Source: an uncultured Elusimicrobium sp.
GTDB lineage: Bacteria > Elusimicrobiota > Endomicrobiia > Endomicrobiales > Endomicrobiaceae
Direction: 5' to 3'
Assembly: GCA_902761395.1 (NCBI GenBank)
Contig: CACWKJ010000063.1
Span: 1 to 5,694, forward strand
DNA: 5,694 nt
The notes under the pieces are model-generated. The model did not search any database and was not told where the DNA came from. It saw only the letters and a list, made by a program, of their open reading frames with translations. The position numbers and the translations under genes are program-made. Each line of letters opens with the position of its first letter. The stretch's first letter is position 1. Shown here one piece after another: positions 1 through 4,735 of this stretch.

Positions 1-1
1 T

Positions 2-487
2 TTCTTTACTGAAAAGAAAGATAAATATACAGCATATGTATTACTTGAAATCGATAGAGAAATATTAAAAAAAGAACAAAATAGAAAAGAAGAAGTTGAA
101 CAGATAAAAAAAGAAAAAAATAAAAAGAAAGCAGAACAAATAGAAGAAAATAAAAAAGCTGGTCCTTATAATATTATTGTTTCAGATGACTTACAACCTA
201 TATTGCCTGACATTAAGAATCTATTTAAAAAACAGGGATATTCTATAGAGAACACTAACGATTATTATTGTACTCCTATATATGTGAACATTGTACATGA
301 AAATTTACAACCTGCAATAGATAATTTAGTAAGTTATGAATTGAGAGTAGAACTGATTTTTAATGATGAAACTTTTGTCATGGAAAGTAAAAAATTGAAT
401 GTTAATGCTAATAGAACAAGAATACTAGTATTGAAAGATATACTAAAGCAAATGGAATTAAAGTTAAACTCTATTTCTAATTTTTAA
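2..487 (+). CDS. 3' part of an unrecognised protein with a charged coil and a C-terminal domain; possible LPP20 relative
   Basis: The reading frame is open from the window edge to the TAA at 485-487, giving 161 residues with the true start outside the window. An internal TTG at 203 has no ribosome binding site and falls inside the continuous frame, so it is not taken as the start. Seen: residues 1-20 include YTAYVLLEI, followed by a Lys/Glu-rich, probably coiled-coil stretch (about residues 20-53). A mixed alpha/beta-looking C-terminal domain of about 105 residues follows, with no motif I recognise. The first segment resembles the end of LPP20-type domains (an aromatic-rich strand followed by a charged helix), and the next gene has the comparable IYWRSYCLASI followed by a charged tail. 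That makes a tandem paralogue plausible, but this is inference from a weak match. The downstream lipoprotein starts 27 nt after the stop, so the two are probably co-transcribed. No function is assigned. Confidence 0.75.
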   Translation, partial: FFTEKKDKYTAYVLLEIDREILKKEQNRKEEVEQIKKEKNKKKAEQIEENKKAGPYNIIVSDDLQPILPDIKNLFKKQGYSIENTNDYYCTPIYVNIVHENLQPAIDNLVSYELRVELIFNDETFVMESKKLNVNANRTRILVLKDILKQMELKLNSISNF

Positions 488-501
488 GTATTGAACAAAA
501 T

Positions 502-508
502 AAAGGAG
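502..508 (+). promoter_or_regulatory. Ribosome binding site of the LPP20-like lipoprotein
   Basis: AAAGGAG lies 6 nt before the ATG at 515. It decides the start in favour of 515 over the in-frame TTG at 491, which would place extra charged residues in front of a normal signal peptide. Confidence 0.85.
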
Positions 509-514
509 AAAAAA

Positions 515-1150
515 ATGAAAAAAATTTTATCTTTGTTGTTTAGCTTTGTATTATTAGGTTTAGTAGGTTGTGCAAGTACTGCATCTCAAAAGCCTACCGT
601 TATCACAGAAAGTCAACAAATAAAAAAAACTATTATTGAAAAAGTTCCTAATATAAATCCGGATTGGATAGCTAAAACATCTTTTATAAAAGACGGTAAA
701 AGATTTGTCGTTGGTTTTGCAGAAGGTTTTACAAACTTACAAGCTTCAAGAACAGCCGCAGGTACTTTTGCAAAAACGAGATTTGCTCAACAAATAAAAG
801 ATACTTTTACAGCAGAAACAGCATCGGCAATAGAAAGCGGTTTGTATAGTGATGATACCGGTGGTTATGTAAGAGAAGTTTTTTATTCTTCGATTGATAA
901 ATTACAAGTTGACGGTATAATGCTTGAGGAAAACTATAGTGAACAAATTCAAGAGCAAGATGGAAGTTCAAACAAAATCTATTGGAGAAGTTATTGTTTA
1001 GCATCGATTCCGGAAGCAAAGTATAAAGAAGTAGTAGCTAGAGCTTTTGATGAAACAGAAAATCAAATAAAGAAAGAAAAACAAGCTAAACAAAACGAAA
1101 GTGCAAAACAATTGGTAGAAAAATTGAAAGAGAAATTTGATAATAATTAA
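515..1150 (+). CDS. LPP20-like outer-envelope lipoprotein
   Basis: This is a 211-residue predicted lipoprotein. Residues 1-18 form a signal peptide (MKK, a hydrophobic core of Leu, Phe and Val), followed by the lipobox LVGC with Cys19 as the lipidated residue. After a linker of about 30 residues comes NPDWI, then a strand (RFVVGFAEG, 63-71) and an Ala-rich helix (ASRTAAGTFAKTRFAQQI, 77-94). A further helix with VREVFYSSIDKLQVDGI (119-135) precedes the strand IYWRSYCLASI (155-165). This order is typical of the LPP20/FlgP-like lipoprotein family, in which a short strand, an Ala-rich helix and a closing strand form a compact domain. The last 45 residues are Lys/Glu/Gln-rich and probably helical. 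Family members are often found in the outer membrane of diderms, but their roles differ, so no specific function is claimed. It follows the partial gene by 27 nt and ends just before a strong terminator. Confidence 0.8.
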   Translation: MKKILSLLFSFVLLGLVGCASTASQKPTVITESQQIKKTIIEKVPNINPDWIAKTSFIKDGKRFVVGFAEGFTNLQASRTAAGTFAKTRFAQQIKDTFTAETASAIESGLYSDDTGGYVREVFYSSIDKLQVDGIMLEENYSEQIQEQDGSSNKIYWRSYCLASIPEAKYKEVVARAFDETENQIKKEKQAKQNESAKQLVEKLKEKFDNN

Positions 1151-1170
1151 AATATATGTTGTACCTGCAC

Positions 1171-1209
1171 AAAAAAAATACCCTAACTCTCCTTAGGGTA
1201 TTTTTTTTT
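1171..1209. terminator. Bidirectional intrinsic terminator
   Basis: The core stem pairs ATACCCTAA (1178-1186) with TTAGGGTAT (1193-1201) around the loop CTCTCC (1187-1192). It is flanked by an A-run at 1171-1178 and a T-run at 1201-1209, which extend the pairing to 16 bp. The T-run serves the lipoprotein gene ending at 1150. On the - strand the A-run becomes a U-run and serves the flavoprotein gene ending at 1233. It therefore separates two convergent operons. Confidence 0.93.
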
Positions 1210-1232
1210 AAAATCTCAAATCGTTTTTAGCC

Positions 1233-1772
1233 TTATATCTTTTTGCCTAACTCGTAAGCTTTTTTCAGGAGTTTTGGCATATTTTTTGCATCGTTTGGAC
1301 CTTCAGCGCCGCCGCCGGAAAGAGTTTTTTTCAATTTTACATTATCAAAACAATCTATCCAACCTTGAACACCGCTGATAACTCTGTCTGCTACATCTTT
1401 ACTGTCTTCGGTGGAAGTTGTAACCAAATAAACTTCTCTGAATTTATAGTTTGAAGAATATAATGAGTTTGCTCTGTCTATAACGGTTTTCATTTGGCCT
1501 GACATTTCATAATAATAAACAGGTGTTGCCCAAACTATAACATCGGACTTTTTTATTTTTTCGGTAATTTTGTTGGCATCATCTTTTATTGCACATTTTC
1601 CTAATTTCTGGCAGGCTAAACAACCTTTACAAAATGCTATCTTTTTATTCTTCAATGAAACAAATTCAACTTTGTGTCCTTTTTCTTTTGCACCTTTTGC
1701 TACTTCTTTTGCGAGAATTTCGGAATTTGAACCTGCTCTTAAACTTGTTGAAATAATTAACACTTTTTTCAT
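1233..1772 (-). CDS. NADPH-dependent FMN reductase / iron-sulfur flavoprotein-like (Isf-type) protein
   Basis: This is a 179-residue cytoplasmic protein with a flavodoxin-like fold. It opens with strand 1 and the FMN phosphate loop, MKKVLIISTSLRAGSNSEIL, where STSLRAGSNS is the loop typical of the FMN_red family. The second FMN-contacting segment is VIVWATPVYYYEMSGQMKTVIDR (78-100), with the family pattern PVYYYEMSGQMK. Between them sits a cysteine cluster, Cys48, Cys51, Cys54 and Cys60 (C-x2-C-x2-C-x5-C). This fits the compact motif CX2CX2CX4-7C that binds a 4Fe-4S cluster in archaeal iron-sulfur flavoproteins. Many bacterial relatives keep the cysteines without proof of a cluster. The likely role is electron transfer or NAD(P)H-dependent reduction of quinones, disulfides or other acceptors; the substrate is unknown. 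AAGGAG lies 5 nt before the ATG. It is the last gene of the - strand group, 15 nt after the nitroreductase. Confidence 0.9.
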   Translation of the reverse strand: MKKVLIISTSLRAGSNSEILAKEVAKGAKEKGHKVEFVSLKNKKIAFCKGCLACQKLGKCAIKDDANKITEKIKKSDVIVWATPVYYYEMSGQMKTVIDRANSLYSSNYKFREVYLVTTSTEDSKDVADRVISGVQGWIDCFDNVKLKKTLSGGGAEGPNDAKNMPKLLKKAYELGKKI

Positions 1773-1777
1773 AAATT

Positions 1778-1783
1778 CTCCTT
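1778..1783 (-). promoter_or_regulatory. Ribosome binding site of the last flavoprotein gene
   Basis: CTCCTT on the + strand reads AAGGAG on the - strand, 5 nt before the ATG at 1772. It lies within the 15-nt gap after the nitroreductase stop codon, which supports co-transcription of the two genes. Confidence 0.8.
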
Positions 1784-1787
1784 GTTA

Positions 1788-2315
1788 TTAAAAATAATTG
1801 TAGTGGATTTTGTTTGTGTCAAAATCTGTTTCTTTATAGCTTCTTTTATTTTCGGCTTTTTCTCCTAATGCTATAAGGTTTAAAACTCTGTAATTGTCAG
1901 GAATATTAAGCAAATCTCTTATTTCTTCATCTGAAGATTTTGTTTTGCCTTTTCTGTTCCTTATGTGTACCCAACAAGCACCGACATTATATTGTTCTGC
2001 TGCTAAAAGTATATAAGAAGAAGCTATTGCTCCGTCTTCTATCCAAAATTCACCGTTATCTTGGTTTACAACTACCGCAATTACTGCTCCCGCTCCGATA
2101 ATTTGGTTCCCGCCTAATCTTTTGCAAGAAGCAAGTTTTTCTATCATTGTTTTATCTTGAACAACCACAAATTCAACAGGTCTATGACCGAAAGAAGAAG
2201 GGGCTGTAAGGGCTATTTTCATAATTTCTTTTATTATTTTATCATCAATAGCTTTTCCGGTATATCTGCGAACAGATCGTCTTTTAAGTGTAAGTTCGTA
2301 TAATTTGTTGTCCAT
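1788..2315 (-). CDS. Nitroreductase family FMN oxidoreductase
   Basis: From the ATG at 2315 the protein has 175 residues and begins like a usual small nitroreductase, MDNKLYELTLKRRSVRRYTG. Arg12, Arg13, Arg16 and Arg17 lie in the N-terminal FMN phosphate-contacting segment. APSSFGHRPVEFVVVQD (39-55) is the second family block, WIEDGAIASSYILLAAEQ (91-108) the central helix, and LNLIALGEK (145-153) the C-terminal FMN-site motif. The family uses FMN and NAD(P)H to reduce nitro compounds, quinones or other electron-poor substrates, usually as a homodimer; the natural substrate here is unknown. An in-frame ATG at 2411 would add 32 residues with a hydrophobic stretch (LSVIIIFMLFFNFIYT), a possible signal anchor. 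The 2315 start is preferred because GGAG lies 9 nt before it, no ribosome binding site precedes 2411, and the fold begins here. The choice is not certain. The gene lies between two Isf-like flavoproteins. Confidence 0.88.
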   Translation of the reverse strand: MDNKLYELTLKRRSVRRYTGKAIDDKIIKEIMKIALTAPSSFGHRPVEFVVVQDKTMIEKLASCKRLGGNQIIGAGAVIAVVVNQDNGEFWIEDGAIASSYILLAAEQYNVGACWVHIRNRKGKTKSSDEEIRDLLNIPDNYRVLNLIALGEKAENKRSYKETDFDTNKIHYNYF

Positions 2316-2324
2316 TATTGTATT

Positions 2325-2328
2325 CTCC
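2325..2328 (-). promoter_or_regulatory. Possible ribosome binding site for the short nitroreductase start
   Basis: CTCC on the + strand reads GGAG on the - strand, 9 nt before the ATG at 2315. This spacing is longer than the 5-6 nt seen at the other clear sites in the window, so its support for the short start is moderate. Confidence 0.45.
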
Positions 2329-2456
2329 GGTAATACATTATCAGTATATATAAAGTTAAAAAACAGCATAAATATTATTATAACCGATAGTGTTTTAAAT
2401 TTGCTTATCATAGTTTATAGTTTACTAAATAATCATCTTGTTATACAAAATATTTA

Positions 2457-3104
2457 TTATTTACTTAACTTTGCACCTATGTTAAATGCTTCTTGTAAAT
2501 CTTTAGGGAATTGAGTTTCTCTTACTTGTTTTTTATGTTCTTCATTAAAACCTGCCATGCTGTATTTGTTGTAATCGGATACTTGTAAAGTGTCGCAACT
2601 TGCATAAGTTTCAACTTTGCCGTTAAAAAATCGTGCCATGTTTATATGATTTTGAACCAAAGGTTTTAGAACTTGTTCATAATATTGTTTTGGAGCATTC
2701 ATAGTATAAAATATTCCCAAATTTATTTTACCTTTAAAATAACTTGAATAATCATCATAAGAAAGCATTACAAAAATAAGTCTTTCAAACAAAGCATTGA
2801 ATTGGCTTGTAGTATTGCTTAAATATATCGGTGAACCGATTAATAAAGTATCCGCTTGTAAAATTTTGTCTATTAACGGAGAAAGATCATCTTTCCAATA
2901 ACATTTACATCTTTGCACATCTTTTCTTTTACATGCCAAACAACTTCTGCAACCTGTAAAATTTAAATCGTATAAATCTATATATTCCGTATCTGCTCCA
3001 ACCGATTTTGCTCCTTCCTGCGCGGATTTTAATAATTGTGCCGTATTCCAATTTTTTCTCGGACTTGCATTTATAATTATTGTTTTCATTTTTTTATCTT
3101 TCAT
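2457..3104 (-). CDS. Flavodoxin-fold NAD(P)H oxidoreductase with cysteine cluster (Isf-like)
   Basis: This is a 215-residue protein, counted from the ATG at 3104. A second ATG at 3089 gives the more usual family start MKTIIINASPRKNWNTAQLL; neither has a convincing ribosome binding site. Numbered from 3089, the FMN phosphate loop is NASPRKNWNTAQ (7-18) and the second FMN segment is DTLLIGSPIYLSNTTSQFNALFER (80-103). Cysteines 47, 50, 53 and 61 (C-x2-C-x2-C-x7-C, with an extra Cys63) fit the iron-sulfur flavoprotein motif CX2CX2CX4-7C. The C-terminal half (about 105-210) is rich in Tyr, Phe and Asn and longer than in the partner gene ending at 1233. A role in NAD(P)H-linked electron transfer is inferred from the family; the substrate is unknown. 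It is the first gene of the - strand group, and the nitroreductase follows after 45 or 141 nt, depending on which nitroreductase start is used. Confidence 0.87.
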   Translation of the reverse strand: MKDKKMKTIIINASPRKNWNTAQLLKSAQEGAKSVGADTEYIDLYDLNFTGCRSCLACKRKDVQRCKCYWKDDLSPLIDKILQADTLLIGSPIYLSNTTSQFNALFERLIFVMLSYDDYSSYFKGKINLGIFYTMNAPKQYYEQVLKPLVQNHINMARFFNGKVETYASCDTLQVSDYNKYSMAGFNEEHKKQVRETQFPKDLQEAFNIGAKLSK

Positions 3105-3184
3105 TTCGTATATGTAACAATATTATAATAAATTTATATGAAAATTTTTGGTAAAATGTATAAAAATAAAAAATGGAGAACAAT
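3105..3184. promoter_or_regulatory. Divergent promoter region (weak assignment)
   Basis: This 80-nt, very AT-rich gap separates divergent genes and should hold promoters both ways. On the - strand a perfect TATAAT -10 element lies at 3122-3127, about 17 nt before the 3104 start. No good TTGACA-like -35 stands at the right distance; only CAAAAA is present. On the + strand TATAAA at 3159-3164 is a possible -10, again without a clear -35. In a sequence this AT-rich such hits can arise by chance. No inverted repeat suggesting an operator was seen. Confidence 0.35.
3175..3178 (+). promoter_or_regulatory. Ribosome binding site of the stand-alone CDF C-terminal domain
   Basis: GGAG lies 6 nt before the ATG at 3185. 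It supports 3185 as the real start over the in-frame ATG at 3173. It also indicates that this domain is, or was, translated by itself rather than as the end of a full transporter. Confidence 0.65.
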
Positions 3185-3455
3185 ATGGGAGTTTATTCTT
3201 ACAATACTAAAAATGACGAGTCTGCAAAAATACAAAATACAATTCTGGAAACAATAATGAAACATAATTGGGTTTTACAGATGCACGGCTTTTATGCAGA
3301 CATAGCTAAAAAAGAAATAAGGTTTGATGTTGTTATGAGTTATGAGTTTTGAAATTGATGCAAAAGAAGGACTTAAGATTTTAAATGATGAAGTTACAAA
3401 GCTTTATCCCGATTACAAAATAAATATAATTCCTGATGTTGATGTTTCGGACTAA
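3185..3455 (+). pseudogene. Stand-alone C-terminal domain of a cation diffusion facilitator, broken by a 7-bp duplication
   Basis: The first frame (3185-3352) encodes 55 residues beginning MGVYSYNTKNDESAKIQ and ending at a TGA (3350-3352). The second frame continues to a TAA at 3453-3455. Removing one 7-bp unit from the tandem duplication at 3332-3348 joins them into 87 residues. That sequence includes HNWVLQMHGFYADIAKKEIR and later LYPDYKINIIPDVDVSD, a near-textbook C-terminal cytoplasmic domain of CDF metal transporters. This ferredoxin-like, metal-sensing dimerisation domain normally follows six membrane helices. Here there is no membrane part: an in-frame stop stands at 3161-3163 and GGAG lies 6 nt before the ATG. 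The gene may be a transporter remnant or a free-standing domain that recently lost its frame. An ATG at 3342, created by the duplication, could restart translation of the last 37 residues. The stop lies 2 nt before ogt. A sequencing error is possible, although a clean 7-bp duplication is an unusual one. Confidence 0.82.
3332..3348 (+). repeat. 7-bp tandem duplication that breaks the CDF-domain frame
   Basis: The tract GTTATGAGTTATGAGTT has a perfect period of 7 over 17 bases (2.4 copies). Taking out seven bases changes the reading from VVMSYEF-stop to VVMSFEIDAKEG and so on, restoring the CDF domain exactly. A two-copy repeat of this size is typical of replication slippage and can revert. Confidence 0.9.
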
Positions 3456-3457
3456 AA

Positions 3458-3982
3458 ATGAATAACAAAATATATTATAAAAGTGAATATAAATCACCTT
3501 TAGGAAACATCACTGTTTGTTGTGATGAAGACGAAAAGATTGTCGGATTATTTTTTAAAAATCAAAAATATTTTGCCGATAATATTGACGGTAAAATAAC
3601 AGAAAATAATAATTTAAAAATATTTGTTACGGTAAAAAGTTGGTTAGACAAATACTTTGCAGGGAAAAAACCGAACATAAAAGAAATACCAATAAAATTT
3701 ATTGGGAATCATTTCAGAAAATCCGTTTGGGAAATCCTTTACAAAATACCTTATGGTACAGTATTAACATATGGTGATATAGCAAAGCAAATTGCCAAAC
3801 AACAAGGTATACCAAAAATGTCCGCACAAGCGATAGGCGGTGCGGTAGGGCACAATCCTATATCAATAATTGTTCCGTGCCACAGAGTAGTCGGAAAAAA
3901 CGGTAAATTAACCGGTTATGCTGCCGGACTTAACAAAAAGAAAAAACTTTTAGAACTTGAACAAGCAAATATGGTAAAATAA
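3458..3982 (+). CDS. ogt: Methylated-DNA--[protein]-cysteine S-methyltransferase (O6-alkylguanine repair)
   Basis: This 174-residue cytoplasmic repair protein transfers the alkyl group from O6-alkylguanine in DNA to its own cysteine in a one-time reaction. The N-terminal domain (about 1-80) starts YYKSEYKSPLGNITV, typical of Ogt/MGMT proteins. The C-terminal catalytic domain holds the DNA-binding helix-turn-helix (VWEILYKIPYGTVLTYGDIA, 90-109), with Tyr105 of TYGDIA at the site of the conserved nucleotide-flipping Tyr. The active-site segment is NPISIIVPCHRVVG (133-146), with Cys141 as methyl acceptor and Asn133 conserved. At the usual arginine-finger position (RAVG in human MGMT) it has Gln124 (QAIG). 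From memory, many Ogt relatives of low-GC anaerobes carry the same change, so the protein is probably active. No ribosome binding site precedes the ATG, and the preceding frame stops 2 nt upstream, so translational coupling is likely. The domain order has no Ada-type N-terminal extension. Confidence 0.96.
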   Translation: MNNKIYYKSEYKSPLGNITVCCDEDEKIVGLFFKNQKYFADNIDGKITENNNLKIFVTVKSWLDKYFAGKKPNIKEIPIKFIGNHFRKSVWEILYKIPYGTVLTYGDIAKQIAKQQGIPKMSAQAIGGAVGHNPISIIVPCHRVVGKNGKLTGYAAGLNKKKKLLELEQANMVK

Positions 3983-4013
3983 TTCTGTATACATTGCTTA
4001 AAGAAATTAAAGC

Positions 4014-4020
4014 AAAGGAG
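4014..4020 (+). promoter_or_regulatory. Ribosome binding site of the beta-barrel protein
   Basis: AAAGGAG lies 6 nt before the ATG at 4027. It fixes the start there rather than at the in-frame TTG at 3994, which would put 11 mostly charged residues before the signal peptide. Confidence 0.85.
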
Positions 4021-4026
4021 AAAAAG

Positions 4027-4710
4027 ATGAAAAAACTTTTTGCGACATTGTTTTTGACAGTAGCATTAATAACTCCTGTTTTGGCAGAAAATGATAAAAT
4101 TCTCGAAGTAATACCAAAAATAGGTTATGCCTTCTCACCGGAACTGACACCAAAAGAAGATGACTCTGCATCAGCCGGTTCTTTATTATCTATCGGTGCA
4201 GAAATATTTTTCGATACAAAAATCAATTTGTTTTTAGGTGTGGGCGGTATGTGGGGACAAGATACTCATGTTAACCATTCAAATTGGGATACGGGCTTTA
4301 CAAATCTTTATTCGGAAGCAAAATATAAATTTTTAATAAATATTTCCAAAAAAGAATCTTTATTTGTATATCCGTTGTTACAATTAGGTGTAGGTTTCCC
4401 GTCTTGGCATTTTGCTTATCCTAATTATGATAAAGATGTTACAACTTATATTCAAGAAGTTACATTGGTTCCGGGATTTTATTGGGGAACCGGTATCGGC
4501 GTAGAATATAGAAATATAGTGCTTGAATTTATATATGGCTGCAATTATTCAAAAAATCGGTATAAAATAGTCGAAAAACAATATAATAATAATGGTACTC
4601 CGGATGATTTAACTGATGATAGAGTTGATGTTGTAAGTAGTATTAATATGGAAGATCCTTTCTCTTATACCGCATTTAGAATTAATATTGGATACAAATT
4701 TGATTTTTAA
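4027..4710 (+). CDS. Predicted outer-membrane beta-barrel protein
   Basis: This is a 227-residue secreted protein. Residues 1-20 form a classical signal peptide (MKKLFATLFLTVALITPVLA) with a probable type I signal peptidase cut after VLA, before END. The mature part alternates strand-like segments: LLSIGAEIFF (53-62), INLFLGVGGMWG (66-77), LYSEAKYKFLINI (94-106), LFVYPLLQLGVGF (112-124), FYWGTGIGVEYRNIVLEFIYG (151-171), and FRINIGYKFDF at the end. The last residue is Phe, as expected for substrates of the Bam outer-membrane assembly machinery. Size and pattern fit a small barrel of about eight strands of the OmpA/OmpW-like fold. An acidic loop, NNNGTPDDLTDD (187-198), would sit between late strands and could bind cations; this is inference only. 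It follows ogt by 44 nt and is followed by rlmD after 25 nt, but shares no obvious pathway with either. No specific function is recognised. Confidence 0.78.
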   Translation: MKKLFATLFLTVALITPVLAENDKILEVIPKIGYAFSPELTPKEDDSASAGSLLSIGAEIFFDTKINLFLGVGGMWGQDTHVNHSNWDTGFTNLYSEAKYKFLINISKKESLFVYPLLQLGVGFPSWHFAYPNYDKDVTTYIQEVTLVPGFYWGTGIGVEYRNIVLEFIYGCNYSKNRYKIVEKQYNNNGTPDDLTDDRVDVVSSINMEDPFSYTAFRINIGYKFDF

Positions 4711-4735
4711 TTTATAAGTATATTGGATTATATTT

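Noticed and set aside
60..160. A-rich, repeat-like stretch near the window start
   Set aside because: It codes for a Lys/Glu-rich coil in an open frame and has no regular unit, so it is low-complexity coding sequence rather than a DNA repeat.
807..1019. Open frame on the - strand inside the LPP20-like lipoprotein gene
   Set aside because: It lies wholly within a well-supported + strand gene, has no ribosome binding site, and its translation resembles no known protein.
1570..1791. Open frame on the + strand opposite the last flavoprotein gene
   Set aside because: It is antisense to a clear FMN reductase family gene, and its composition is what the complement of that gene would give.
2412..2456. 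Gap between the first flavoprotein and the nitroreductase, checked for a terminator or promoter
   Set aside because: No hairpin with a T-run and no convincing -35/-10 pair was found, so nothing is called, and co-transcription remains the simplest view.
2305..2514. Open frame on the + strand across the nitroreductase start and the gap before it
   Set aside because: It overlaps two supported - strand genes and the AT-rich gap between them, with no ribosome binding site and no recognisable motif.
3994..4015. Inverted repeat TTGCTT / AAGCAA before the beta-barrel gene, considered as a terminator or attenuator
   Set aside because: The stem is only 6 bp with a 10-nt loop and is followed by a ribosome binding site rather than a T-run. 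It is too weak to call.
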